Position numbers and translations under genes: made by a program. A stretch of 45,913 nt of DNA from Nostoc sp. PA-18-2419 (lineage in GTDB: Bacteria > Cyanobacteriota > Cyanobacteriia > Cyanobacteriales > Nostocaceae), in contig NZ_SZNH01000002.1 of assembly GCF_005869855.1 (NCBI RefSeq), forward strand, positions 325,336 through 371,248, in the 5' to 3' direction. The notes under the pieces were generated by a model, which saw only the letters and a list, made by a program, of their open reading frames with translations, was not told where the DNA came from and did not search any database. This document shows positions 1 through 8,330 of this stretch, piece after piece. Within the stretch, counting starts at the first letter, position 1. Each line of letters opens with the position of its first letter.

Positions 1-108
1 CTGCAACAGGTACCACCGCCAAAACTAGACCCCAAAATTCGCGACCAAATTTTCTTGCTTCGCCTCCGGAAAACCTTACTTCAGTTTTTCCCATTTTTAA
101 ATTTTTAA
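1..108 (+). CDS. C-terminal fragment of an unknown upstream gene
   Basis: Reading from base 1 in frame 1 gives 35 codons ending in TAA at 106-108, with no start inside the window, so this would be the tail of a gene lying to the left. The peptide is rich in Pro, then basic and hydrophobic (Arg, Leu and Phe near the end). I do not recognise it. The open frame is too short to prove coding; the next gene, glgB, starts about 250 bases downstream on the same strand. The interval 109-360 holds C-rich, repeat-like DNA (about 165-235) and no clear promoter. Confidence 0.35.
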   Translation: MQQVPPPKLDPKIRDQIFLLRLRKTLLQFFPFLNF

Positions 109-360
109 GAATTTGTCATTTGTTGTTTGGTATTTCTACCCCTGCTTCAAGAGCCTCGGCACTTTCCGCTTGCCCACTCCCTTATCTTCCTCATCCCCTT
201 CATCACCCACACTCTCCCAGTGCCCGATACCCCAAAAACAGATAATTCATTCTGAGGTAGGATAACGATGGCGACAAATTTGCAAATAAATGTAAAGAAT
301 ATATATAGATATTAAATAAAGTACGTTTAGTCAATCACGTTATTACACGTAGGTAGCTTC

Positions 361-2652
361 ATGTCCATCACCACCATCGCTTCTGAACAGGTTAATCGTA
401 TCGTTTGGAATCAACATCACGATCCCTTTGAAATACTAGGTTCTCATCCCATAGAACAAGATGGCAAAACTGCTTGGGCTGTGCGAGCCTACCTACCAAA
501 TGCCAGCGCCGCCTGGGTAATTCTTCCAGAACAACGCAAAGAATACCCAATGCAAACAGTGCATCATCCCCACTTTTTTGAATGCACAATTGAAATTGCA
601 GAACTGGCAAATTACCAGTTACGGATTAAAGAAGGCGAACACGAGCGTGTCATTTATGACCCTTACGCTTTCCGTTCTCCCCGCTTGACAGACTTTGACT
701 TGCATTTGTTTAGTGAAGGCAATCATCACCGGATTTACGAAAAACTGGGAGCGCACCCTACAGAAATCGGTGGCGTTAAGGGCGTTTATTTTGCTGTTTG
801 GGCACCAAATGCCCGGAATGTTTCAGTCTTGGGAGATTTTAACCTCTGGGATGGGCGCAAACACCAGATGCGTAAAGGTTCCACTGGAGTTTGGGAATTG
901 TTTATTCCGGAAATCGCTGTGGGCGAGCATTACAAATATGAAATCAAAAATTTTGAAGGACACATTTACGAAAAATCTGATCCCTACGGTTTCCATCAGG
1001 AACTCCGTCCAAAAACTGCATCCATTGTCACTGACTTGGATGTTTACAGTTGGAATGACGAAGAGTGGATGGAAAAACGCCGTCGCACTGACCCCCTGAC
1101 GGGGCCTGTTTCTGTCTATGAAGTGCATTTAGGCTCTTGGTTACACGCTTCTAGTGCCGAACCAGCTAAACTGCCCAACGGTGAAACCGAACCTGTAGTT
1201 ATCGTTTCTCAACTGAAGCCGGGAGCACGTTTCCTTACCTACCGGGAACTGGCTGACCGACTCATTCCATATGTCAAAGAATTGGGATATACACACATAG
1301 AAATGTTGCCCATCGCGGAGCATCCCTTTGATGGTTCTTGGGGTTATCAAGTCACTGGGTACTATGCCCCCACTTCCCGTTTTGGCAGCCCCGAAGATTT
1401 GATGTATTTTGTTGACAAATGTCACCAAAATGATATGGGAGTAATTATGGATTGGGTTCCTGGTCACTTCCCCAAAGATGGACATGGTTTAGCATTCTTT
1501 GATGGTAGCCACTTATACGAACATGCTGACCCACGCAAGGGCGAACACAAAGAATGGGGTACTTTAGTATTCAACTACAGTCGCCATGAAGTCAGTAATT
1601 TCCTAGCAGCAAATGCCCTCTTTTGGTTTGATAAGTACCACATTGATGGTGTTCGTGTCGATGCTGTGGCTTCGATGCTCTACAATGACTATTGCCGGGA
1701 ACCAGGGGAATGGCTGCCCAACCAGTATGGTGGCAGAGAAAATTTAGAAGCAGCAGATTTTCTGCGTCAAGTAAATCACACTATCTTTAGCTATTTTCCT
1801 GGGGTTCTGTCAATTGCTGAAGAATCCACTTCTTGGCCGATGGTATCTTGGCCTACCTACACAGGTGGACTAGGCTTTAACTTAAAGTGGAATATGGGCT
1901 GGATGCACGATATGCTGGACTACTTTAGCATGGACCCGTGGTTTCGCCAATTCCACCAAAACAATGTCACCTTTAGTATGTGGTATAACCACAGTGAGAA
2001 CTTCATGCTGGCCTTGTCCCACGATGAAGTGGTGCATGGTAAGAGTAATATCATCGGCAAAATGCCAGGGGATAGATGGCAGAAGTTTGCTAATGTGCGT
2101 TGTTTGTTTACCTATATGTTCGCTCACCCAGGCAAGAAAACCATATTTATGAGCATGGAGTTTGGGCAGTGGAGTGAGTGGAATGATTGGGCAGACTTGG
2201 AGTGGCACTTACTACAGCATGAAGCCCATCAACAGTTAAAAACATTTTTTCAAGATTTGAACCATCTCTACCGCAGTGAACCAGCTTTGTACAGCCAGGA
2301 TTTTACTGAACAAGGATTTGAGTGGATTGATTGTAGCGATAACCGCCATAGTGTGGTTTTCTTTATGCGCCGTGACAAGGATTCGGATGATTTTGTGATT
2401 GTGGTTTGTAATTTTACGCCGCAACCCCATTCTCACTACCGTATCGGTGTTCCAGAAAAAGGATTTTATACCGAGTTGTTCAATAGCGATGCTCGCAAGT
2501 ATGGCGGCAGTAATATGGGCAATTTAGGCGGTAAGTGGACAGATGATTGGTCATTGCACAGTCGTCCTTATTCTCTGGATTTGTGTTTACCACCTCTAGG
2601 TGTGTTAATTCTCAAGTTGGATAAGGAGAAGACTGCTGAAGCATTGAAATAA
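361..2652 (+). CDS. glgB: 1,4-alpha-glucan (glycogen) branching enzyme GlgB
   Basis: Full-length 763-residue GH13 branching enzyme, the usual cyanobacterial size. It cuts alpha-1,4 glucan chains and reattaches them through alpha-1,6 links during glycogen synthesis in the cytoplasm. The N-terminal part carries the bacterial N1 domain and a CBM48 beta-sandwich (about residues 15-230), followed by the (beta/alpha)8 catalytic barrel and a C-terminal all-beta domain. The catalytic triad is visible: nucleophile Asp434 in GVRVDAV, acid/base Glu487 in SIAEES and Asp555 in LSHDEV. The ATG at 361 is the first in frame and gives the normal N-terminus MSITTIASEQVNRI. The gene stands alone and converges on the next gene, with a terminator-like hairpin between them. 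No truncation or frameshift is seen. Confidence 0.97.
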   Translation: MSITTIASEQVNRIVWNQHHDPFEILGSHPIEQDGKTAWAVRAYLPNASAAWVILPEQRKEYPMQTVHHPHFFECTIEIAELANYQLRIKEGEHERVIYDPYAFRSPRLTDFDLHLFSEGNHHRIYEKLGAHPTEIGGVKGVYFAVWAPNARNVSVLGDFNLWDGRKHQMRKGSTGVWELFIPEIAVGEHYKYEIKNFEGHIYEKSDPYGFHQELRPKTASIVTDLDVYSWNDEEWMEKRRRTDPLTGPVSVYEVHLGSWLHASSAEPAKLPNGETEPVVIVSQLKPGARFLTYRELADRLIPYVKELGYTHIEMLPIAEHPFDGSWGYQVTGYYAPTSRFGSPEDLMYFVDKCHQNDMGVIMDWVPGHFPKDGHGLAFFDGSHLYEHADPRKGEHKEWGTLVFNYSRHEVSNFLAANALFWFDKYHIDGVRVDAVASMLYNDYCREPGEWLPNQYGGRENLEAADFLRQVNHTIFSYFPGVLSIAEESTSWPMVSWPTYTGGLGFNLKWNMGWMHDMLDYFSMDPWFRQFHQNNVTFSMWYNHSENFMLALSHDEVVHGKSNIIGKMPGDRWQKFANVRCLFTYMFAHPGKKTIFMSMEFGQWSEWNDWADLEWHLLQHEAHQQLKTFFQDLNHLYRSEPALYSQDFTEQGFEWIDCSDNRHSVVFFMRRDKDSDDFVIVVCNFTPQPHSHYRIGVPEKGFYTELFNSDARKYGGSNMGNLGGKWTDDWSLHSRPYSLDLCLPPLGVLILKLDKEKTAEALK

Positions 2653-2658
2653 TAATTT

Positions 2659-2679
2659 GGGGTGGGCAATGCCTACCCC
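2659..2679 (+). terminator. Bidirectional terminator hairpin between convergent genes
   Basis: A 9-bp stem (GGGGTGGGC / GCCTACCCC, one G-U pair) closes a 3-base loop seven bases after the glgB stop. A T-rich stretch (AATTTTTG) follows on the plus strand a few bases later. It lies between glgB and the convergent gene ending at 2695, so it can serve both. Confidence 0.6.
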
Positions 2680-2694
2680 GAACAAAATTTTTGT

Positions 2695-3555
2695 TTATTG
2701 GCGTGTTACTGAACCACTGACTGTCATCGGAGAGCCAGAACGTTCCCATTTAACATCTAAAATATCATCCCCAATTAAATTCATTGTGATTGTGCCATTA
2801 CTAATACAAGACCCTACTGTGATATTTTCAAAAAATTGGGCAGTTCCTAATTTTAGACTTTGTAAAATTAAGTCACTGGTACAATAGTAAGGATATTTAT
2901 ATGCAACAGAACCAACCTTTGAACCCACATTACCATTTTTTAATTGAATTTCTACCTTAATATCTTGAGATGAATTGTCTTGAGAGTTCTTTTGGATCAG
3001 ATTACCGAACCATTTACCAACATATTTGCCTGTAAGTGTACCTCCTGTAGCTGTTGAAGGAGCGGGCTTTTCTCCTGGTGAAGATGTTGTTGTAGATGTT
3101 GATTGAGATGATTGTGGTGGAACAACTAAATTTCTGTTACTTGCTGTTGAATTAGGCTCTAAGTAAAAAGTTTTAGTTGTATTAAGTGTAGTTTGCAAAT
3201 TTACTTGATAATTAGCTGTTTGATAGCCATCTTTACTTAAAAGTATTTTGACAGTTTTTCTTTTCGGAATACTAATTTCTGAATAACCATTGTTATCTGT
3301 TTGGGACAGAGTAGGTGGTCCATCAGAAATAATTTGGACTTGGACTCGCGGGATAACTTTTGATTCCTGCCTATCTTCAACGTAGAAGTTGAAATTTTCA
3401 TATTCAACAGATGGCGATTCTGTTGAGGTAGGTGATAAAGGAATAAAGTTACGACTAATTAGAAACTCAATACCTGCGTATCCGCCAGTAACTACAACTA
3501 GTGCCAATAAAAGAACTTTTACTAAAAGGGGTAGATTTCTTAAATTTTGTAACAT
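2695..3555 (-). CDS. Membrane-anchored hypothetical protein with PEGA/carboxypeptidase-regulatory-like domain
   Basis: A 286-residue protein with a short basic N-terminus followed by one hydrophobic segment (about residues 9-29, LLVKVLLLALVVVTGGYAG), which looks like an uncleaved anchor with the rest outside the cytoplasm. Residues about 60-135 form a beta-rich segment (VQVQIISDGPPTL..., ...ILLSKDGYQTANYQV) resembling PEGA or carboxypeptidase regulatory-like domains. A Ser/Thr/Pro-rich linker (about 140-170) follows, then a C-terminal domain (about 175-286) starting GKYVGKWFGN with two cysteines (in YYCTSD and GSCISNG) that might form a disulfide. I do not recognise a specific function. It is monocistronic and converges on glgB. 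The region 3556-3840 upstream contains scattered repeat fragments around GTGCGCC and no other gene. Confidence 0.7.
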   Translation of the reverse strand: MLQNLRNLPLLVKVLLLALVVVTGGYAGIEFLISRNFIPLSPTSTESPSVEYENFNFYVEDRQESKVIPRVQVQIISDGPPTLSQTDNNGYSEISIPKRKTVKILLSKDGYQTANYQVNLQTTLNTTKTFYLEPNSTASNRNLVVPPQSSQSTSTTTSSPGEKPAPSTATGGTLTGKYVGKWFGNLIQKNSQDNSSQDIKVEIQLKNGNVGSKVGSVAYKYPYYCTSDLILQSLKLGTAQFFENITVGSCISNGTITMNLIGDDILDVKWERSGSPMTVSGSVTRQ

Positions 3556-3840
3556 AGTAGTAATTACAACAGTATAGCTACTGTAATAATTGCATGAATT
3601 TTAAAGAAAATACATAAGTAACTCTAAACTCCAAGCATGAGAGGTAATGAGCAATTACCATTGCAGTGATAATTACTTATCGTAAAATAAGTTCACTAGC
3701 AATGGTCATTCTACAAAAGCTCAATGTCTCAGTTAGATGTAGTAGCGTGTCAAGGCTAACGCACCTTAAATTATTGGTGGTGCGCCGCTTGGGGACAAGG
3801 CACCCTACATTTAAACTTATTAACTTAATTACGAATTACT

Positions 3841-4443
3841 ATGCCCTACAGTCAATTCACCATTGATAAAGTGAAACAAGATTTTCACTTAACTACTGTA
3901 GAGGGAGTTCGCTTTTTTCCAGACTCAATTGAACCAGTTACATCAAGTCCTAGACTGCAAACTATTTTAGAGAATTTACCGTGGGCGATCGCAGTTGATA
4001 CTAAAAAAGCACGTTCAGAGGTAATTATCAATCCTATACTTCTGGAAGTACGGCGTATCCTTAATTCTTCAATTAGTGTATTTTCTGGTGAAGAGTTTAA
4101 CGTTGATGCGAGTATTGGACTCAATGGTGTATGTGACTTCCTGCTTTGTCGTTCGCCAGAACAATTAACGGTGGAAGCACCTGCAATTATGATTGTTGAA
4201 GCAAAAAAAGCAGATTTAAAATCAGGACTTGGACAGTGCATTGCCGAAATGGTAGCTGCACAGCGATTTAATGAAGCTAAAAAACAATCTTTTACAGCAG
4301 TTTATGGTACCGTGACTAGTGGAACGCAATGGCGATTTCTGAAGTTAGAGGGACAAACGGTAACAATTGATTTAATGGATTATTTCCTTCCTCCTGTGGA
4401 GTTAATTTTGAGCTTTCTGGTATGGATGGTGAAAGCAGGTTAA
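3841..4443 (+). CDS. Putative PD-(D/E)XK nuclease-fold protein (HsdR N-terminal-like)
   Basis: A 200-residue soluble protein of a type common in cyanobacteria. The central part has the order expected of a PD-(D/E)XK fold: an acidic strand (VCDFLLCRSPEQ), then IMIVEAKK, then the helix GLGQCIAEMVAAQRFNEAK and the strand VYGTVTSGTQWRFLKL. The Asp, Glu-x-Lys and Gln residues sit where type I restriction HsdR N-terminal domains keep their catalytic residues, but whether this protein cuts DNA is inference. The C-terminus (PPVELILSFLVWMV) is a hydrophobic helix. The ATG at 3841 is the first in frame. No restriction or toxin partner lies beside it, so a restriction role is not supported by context. 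Confidence 0.72.
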   Translation: MPYSQFTIDKVKQDFHLTTVEGVRFFPDSIEPVTSSPRLQTILENLPWAIAVDTKKARSEVIINPILLEVRRILNSSISVFSGEEFNVDASIGLNGVCDFLLCRSPEQLTVEAPAIMIVEAKKADLKSGLGQCIAEMVAAQRFNEAKKQSFTAVYGTVTSGTQWRFLKLEGQTVTIDLMDYFLPPVELILSFLVWMVKAG

Positions 4444-4520
4444 TTCTAATTGCGGGGTTTTCGAGACCTGATAAATTGCCCTCTCTACAACTGTTTTGGT
4501 CTTATCTAAACTGTATTGTT

Positions 4521-4640
4521 TTATATTCTGTCTTCATGTTTAGGTGTTTCACGCAGGCTGTAATAGCTTCCATCTTGGCTGTAGTAACTTCTGTCTTCAC
4601 GTTTGAGTGTTTCGCGCAGCATGTCGCGGTCTTCAACCAT
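4521..4640 (-). CDS. Possible 39-residue protein with internal repeat, or repeat remnant
   Basis: Minus-strand ATG at 4640 to TAA at 4521 encodes 39 residues built on a near-duplicate: LRETLKREDRSYYSQ is followed by SYYSLRETPKHEDR, so the DNA carries a roughly 57-bp direct repeat. The peptide is highly charged and Tyr-rich. No Shine-Dalgarno is evident. It could be a real small protein or the tail of a degraded gene; I do not recognise it. It lies 240 bases downstream of rpaA on the same strand, beyond the inverted repeat at 4834-4855. Nothing else is visible in the gap 4444-4881. Confidence 0.3.
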   Translation of the reverse strand: MVEDRDMLRETLKREDRSYYSQDGSYYSLRETPKHEDRI

Positions 4641-4833
4641 TAAAGTGTGGATGGATTGATTACGACAATGAGTATTTCAGGCAATTTTATAGAAAGCGGC
4701 AGGAAGCTCAACCTATTGTTTGTGGCTGGAAAGGAATAGCTACGCTACTGTTTGGGACATTGGGTATTGGTAATTTTTCCCCATGCCTAAAAATTTCATC
4801 ACCTTGAATTTAGTAAAGTACATTAAATTTATA

Positions 4834-4855
4834 GGGTAGCACAGCTGTGCTACCC
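4834..4855 (-). terminator. Perfect 22-bp palindrome downstream of rpaA
   Basis: An 11-bp arm (GGGTAGCACAG) is directly followed by its exact complement, 27 bases past the rpaA stop. It can form a strong hairpin in the rpaA transcript, but the flank is TATAAATTTA rather than a uniform U tract, so it could equally be a dispersed palindromic repeat. Confidence 0.5.
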
Positions 4856-4881
4856 TACTACTCAGAACTGCTGCGGTGATT

Positions 4882-5625
4882 TTATTCCACCGCTGTTACG
4901 GAAGCTCCTTCGGCGGCTGGAGGTATACTCGGTAACTCCAGACAGTATCCAGCACCATATACTGTCTTGATGTAGCGGGGATGGCGGGGATCTGGTTCTA
5001 GTTTGGTTCGCAAGTGACGAATATGGACGCGAATGGTTTCGATGTCGTCATCAGGATCGTAGCCCCAAACTTCTCTGAGGATTTCGCTGGGAGAAACTGT
5101 TTGACCGTGGCGTTGCAACAAGCAGTGAAGTAGCTCAAATTCCAAGTGAGTCAATTTCACTGTTTCGTTGAACCAGATGGCCTCAAATCTTTCGGGAACG
5201 AGGGTGAGTGAGCCATAGTTGAGAATCTCACTGTGTTTGGCTGCTTGGGGAATGCGGTCGGTACGTCGCAAAAGTGCCCGCACCCGCGCTAGCATTTCTT
5301 CAACTTCAAAAGGCTTGGTGAGGTAGTCATCTGCACCAGCATTAAAGCCTTCCACCTTGTCCTGAGTTTGGCTCAACGCCGTCAACATTAACACGGGAAT
5401 CTCGGCGGTGCGATCGTCGCGACGCAGGCGTTGGCAAACTGTAAATCCATCGACTCTGGGCAGCATCAGATCGAGCATGATCAAGTCTGGTTGTAGCTGG
5501 AGAGCCAGCGCTTGACCTTTGATGCCGTCTTCAGCTTGACTAACATCGTAGCCAGCCATTTCCAAGTTGACGGCAACTAGTTCTGAAATCGCTGGGTCAT
5601 CGTCTATGACAAGAATCCTCGGCAT
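4882..5625 (-). CDS. rpaA: OmpR-type response regulator RpaA
   Basis: A 247-residue two-domain regulator. The receiver (about 1-120) has the acidic pocket DDD at residues 8-10, phosphoacceptor Asp52 in LIMLDLMLP and the conserved lysine in YLTKPFE. The C-terminal winged-helix DNA-binding domain (about 140-235) ends in the OmpR-family signature GAGYCLEL. From memory the sequence is close to cyanobacterial RpaA along its length ([38 protein letters not shown]). RpaA is the output regulator of the KaiC clock through the kinase SasA and was also linked to phycobilisome-photosystem coupling. No sasA or kai gene is in the window. It is transcribed away from the hydrolase at 5840. RpaB was considered but its N-terminus differs. 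Confidence 0.9.
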   Translation of the reverse strand: MPRILVIDDDPAISELVAVNLEMAGYDVSQAEDGIKGQALALQLQPDLIMLDLMLPRVDGFTVCQRLRRDDRTAEIPVLMLTALSQTQDKVEGFNAGADDYLTKPFEVEEMLARVRALLRRTDRIPQAAKHSEILNYGSLTLVPERFEAIWFNETVKLTHLEFELLHCLLQRHGQTVSPSEILREVWGYDPDDDIETIRVHIRHLRTKLEPDPRHPRYIKTVYGAGYCLELPSIPPAAEGASVTAVE

Positions 5626-5704
5626 TCTTAAAAAATTATTACTACTTATTAAGGATAATTAAGAACCTTTGATAGATACAAAGATTTTTGAATTGACTCT
5701 AAAA

Positions 5705-5776
5705 AAGATTTTAAATCTTACATAAATATTAAGATTAAATGACTGTGAAATCAAGACTTAACTAAACGAAATCTTA
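5705..5776. promoter_or_regulatory. Cluster of TAAGATTT/AAATCTTA motifs in the rpaA divergent promoter region
   Basis: Between rpaA and the divergent hydrolase, AAGATTT at 5705-5711 and AAATCTT at 5713-5719 form a perfect inverted repeat with a 1-base spacer. AATCTTA at 5714-5720 pairs with TAAGATT at 5730-5736 across 9 bases, and another AAATCTTA lies at 5769-5776. The shared half-site and the symmetric layout suggest an operator. The region is AT-rich, so chance cannot be excluded. Confidence 0.35.
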
Positions 5777-5839
5777 TAGTCTATGATGTGTTATACTCCC
5801 ACATTCAATCCGTCTTGGTTTTTACAAAACGGTGTAATT

Positions 5840-6847
5840 ATGACTGTACACACCGCTTTGTGGGGAAGCCGTTATTGGGAAAGTACTAATCAAAATCCAG
5901 AACCGTCTTATCACGAAAAAATTTTTATAGGTGGCCAAGGTGTGCCAATTTTTGGCTTGGTTGCTATACCTGAAAATGCTCACAGCACGATTATTGGAAC
6001 TTATGGTATTACCGGAGAGTTAAAGACAGAATGGTCTTTGAGAGTATTAGGACGTAAAGCCTATGCTCAAGGCTACGCCATAGTATTATTTGATTGGCGT
6101 GCCCACGGTAAAACTGCTGACTTGTCGCCAACTTTGACTTCCGATGGATTGTATGAGGGGGAAGATTATGTTCGCATTGCCGCTGCTGCTAAGGCAATGG
6201 GATGTCCGGGAAAATTTTGGTTTACAGGATTTTCTTTAGGAGGGCAATTGGCGCTATGGGGGGTGAAAGTCGCTAGTGAAGTAATTAGAGAGCATGAAGA
6301 TTTAGGACTTGAAAATAGCGACATTGGCGGTGGTATGGTAATTTGTCCGAGTTTGGATTCTGAGCGATCGCTATCTTATCTAGTCACAAAACCTTTTGGC
6401 AGATATTTGGAAAGGCAGATTGCCCAGAATTTAAAAAAACTCGCATGGCGAATACATGATGCTCATCCTGGAAGCATTGACCCAGCAGCGATTGAGCGCG
6501 CAAACAGTATTTGGGGTTTCGATAACGAACTAGTAATTAACCGACTAGGTTTTCCTTCAGTGGAAGCATATTACCAAGCTAGTAGCGCTTTAGAAATATT
6601 GCCGCAAATATCAAAACCGACTTTGATTATCTATGCTGCTGATGACCCACTTTTTGACCCAGCCATCATACCTGAATTGGAAGCTGCTTGCGATCGCAAT
6701 CCGGCAATAGATTTGTTGCTTACCCGTTACGGCGGCCATGTTGGCTATATGAGTAGCAAAAATTGCCAACGCCAATTACAAGACCCTGACCCTTGGTGGG
6801 CATGGAATCGGATTTTACAATGGCTGGAGCAAAAGCGAACAGAGTAA
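5840..6847 (+). CDS. Alpha/beta hydrolase of the YheT/COG0429-like type
   Basis: A predicted 335-residue alpha/beta-hydrolase. The nucleophile elbow is clear (GFSLGG), preceded by the strand and helix containing FDWRAHGKT, which fits an oxyanion-hole region. A late Asp (YAADDPLFDP) and His (RYGGHVGYM) complete the catalytic triad, and the HVGY ending is typical of YheT-like hydrolases. Substrate unknown. I place the start at the ATG at 5840 (MTVHTALWGSRYW); an in-frame ATG at 5783 would add 19 residues and cannot be ruled out. It is divergent from rpaA. No signal peptide is seen, so it is probably cytoplasmic. Confidence 0.85.
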   Translation: MTVHTALWGSRYWESTNQNPEPSYHEKIFIGGQGVPIFGLVAIPENAHSTIIGTYGITGELKTEWSLRVLGRKAYAQGYAIVLFDWRAHGKTADLSPTLTSDGLYEGEDYVRIAAAAKAMGCPGKFWFTGFSLGGQLALWGVKVASEVIREHEDLGLENSDIGGGMVICPSLDSERSLSYLVTKPFGRYLERQIAQNLKKLAWRIHDAHPGSIDPAAIERANSIWGFDNELVINRLGFPSVEAYYQASSALEILPQISKPTLIIYAADDPLFDPAIIPELEAACDRNPAIDLLLTRYGGHVGYMSSKNCQRQLQDPDPWWAWNRILQWLEQKRTE

Positions 6848-6976
6848 TAGGGAACTCCAAGAAATAAATTATCCCGTTTGAAGTTAGTGACTGACGACTG
6901 TTAACCGTTGACTGTGAGCAGTGGAATATTTTTTATTTGTTAGTCTCTAATCAAAAGGATGGCATTGATTGAGAAG

Positions 6977-7144
6977 CTACCACAACATTATTGGCAAACC
7001 AGCAATCACAGAAGCAATACTTGTCCAGAGAGTAAAGCGCTCAATATCTACTTCATCTAAAGCAATGCTCATTTGCTTAATTGCTAATAATAGGGCTGTC
7101 AGTAGCACCACAAAGAAAGCAAAGTACTCTAAATTAACAAGCAT
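6977..7144 (-). CDS. Small two-helix membrane protein (55 residues)
   Basis: An ORF from ATG 7144 to TAG 6977, easily missed because of its size. It encodes MLVNLEYFAFFVVLLTALLL, then AIKQMSIALDEVDIERFTLW, then TSIASVIAGLPIMLW: two hydrophobic stretches (about 7-21 and 41-55) joined by an amphipathic acidic loop. A GAGG Shine-Dalgarno-like element lies about 8 bases before the ATG. It is on the same strand as, and just downstream of, the 89-residue gene at 7187-7456, so the two may be co-transcribed. Overlapping ORFs on the other strand have poor, Ser/Lys-rich composition. Function unknown; the hydrophobic pattern and the start context support real coding. Confidence 0.6.
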   Translation of the reverse strand: MLVNLEYFAFFVVLLTALLLAIKQMSIALDEVDIERFTLWTSIASVIAGLPIMLW

Positions 7145-7186
7145 TCATCCTCACTATCTCTATAAAAAAGTAGTTATAATAGGTTT

Positions 7187-7456
7187 TTAACAAGCTTTTG
7201 CAGGTTTTTTTTGTTTCCAATTTAACACTTTCTCGAAATAATTATTAACTAGTGAATAAATATCTACTTCAGATAGCCAAATCATAGTTTCATAACCAAC
7301 CCGACCCATTTGTGGCTCTGGCCCCATAGGCATTTCCACCAAATATTCCCAACTACCTGACTTAAATCGGTAGTTTTTGATGATGCCTTCTCCACCAATA
7401 AAACTGACTGTCTGACCATTACAAAACTTAGGTATTGGCAAAACACTTGCAGACAT
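7187..7456 (-). CDS. Conserved hypothetical protein, 89 residues
   Basis: A small soluble protein with a coding-like sequence and no transmembrane segment. The N-terminal half is beta-rich (FCNGQTVSFIGGEGIIKNYRF, then WEYLVEMPMG), suggesting a small SH3-like barrel. The second half (VGYETMIWLSEVDIY) ends in a basic tail. It resembles short cyanobacterial proteins with an NGQxVxxxGGEGxI pattern, but I cannot name the family. The ATG is at 7456, with an overall minus-strand layout followed 42 bases later by the 55-residue membrane protein. Confidence 0.65.
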   Translation of the reverse strand: MSASVLPIPKFCNGQTVSFIGGEGIIKNYRFKSGSWEYLVEMPMGPEPQMGRVGYETMIWLSEVDIYSLVNNYFEKVLNWKQKKPAKAC

Positions 7457-8330
7457 TCTTAGTAATTCCTTTGAGTAATATCGTAATAGCTAATGTTGTA
7501 GCTAAAAGAAAATTTGTAATTCTCTATCAAGGGTTTTAAGGTACTCTCCTTCAAAGGATTTAAGCTGGAGTTAAGAATCGTACATCTAGAGTAATAAACG
7601 GCGCACGTACATATAGAGCAATAAATTATGATATTAATCAGCAAAAGCAATCGCAGCTACCTGTAACTTAGTATTAAGTAGTGATGTTTACAGCCAGACT
7701 TAACATTTAACAACTCCTTTGGCAGATTTTAGGAAAAATAGACGTATTTGTATAGATATTAAGGACAAGCGCTTGTACTGGAGGTGTGAAATATTGGGTT
7801 TTATATTTGTTTTTTAATTGAGTAAGTCGGTACAATAAAACTAAACTGGATGAAAAAATAAACAAAGCTTAAACCCTTTTTTATGCGCCCTCTGCTCCCA
7901 ACTCCCCGCCTTATCCCAACGATAGTTATTTATGCAGACCTACTTATTTGTTGACTATTAGTTGGACTAGAAATTGAGAGATGATTGTCTTTAATGGAAT
8001 TGGCTATAGTACATCTTTGTAAAATATATCCTTGAGGAGATAGGAATTTTTGCTCAGATCATAGATAGCTCCTATATCTTAATGTGCAAATTTCCTAAAG
8101 CTCGCTCAAAGGATTTAAGATAGCAAAAGCGCGATTGTTTGAGTGCGGTTAGCTGTAACGCTGCCAGATTATAGGCGAAAAAGTTGTAACTTTGCGTTGA
8201 ACCCGCCAAGCGATCGCCTCGATCTAGCGTATAGTATAGTAGCGCTAAAGCCTTAAACTAGACCCACCGATAATAATTCGTCGTCATTAAACAAACTACT
8301 AGAGTACAACTCCCTTAACTTTTTGACTCA
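7457..8330. other. Intergenic region upstream of hetI
   Basis: An 874-base divergent spacer without a convincing gene; a 63-codon minus frame (7459-7650) has poor composition. It contains a perfect 12-bp palindrome (ACAAGC/GCTTGT, 7765-7776) that could be an operator, an exact GTA-N8-TAC at 7678-7691 (the minimal NtcA pattern, but expected by chance about ten times in a window this long) and a HIP1 octamer at 8210-8217. A long leader or distal promoter for hetI may lie here. Confidence 0.5.

Noticed and set aside
4422..4807. Overlapping plus-strand ORFs of 73 and 66 codons
   Set aside because: They run across the rpaA 3' region and the direct repeat with no start signal; the repeat reads better on the minus strand.
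6969..7190. 73-codon plus-strand ORF
   Set aside because: It is the shadow of the 55-residue membrane protein on the minus strand and has a poor, Lys/Ser-rich sequence.
7459..7650. 63-codon minus-strand ORF
   Set aside because: Composition is rich in Cys, Ile and Tyr with no coding pattern; it lies in the upstream region of the 89-residue gene.
7678..7691. Exact GTA-N8-TAC, the minimal NtcA box, upstream of hetI
   Set aside because: About ten such matches are expected by chance in a window this long, and no suitable -10 element lies about 22 bases away in either direction.
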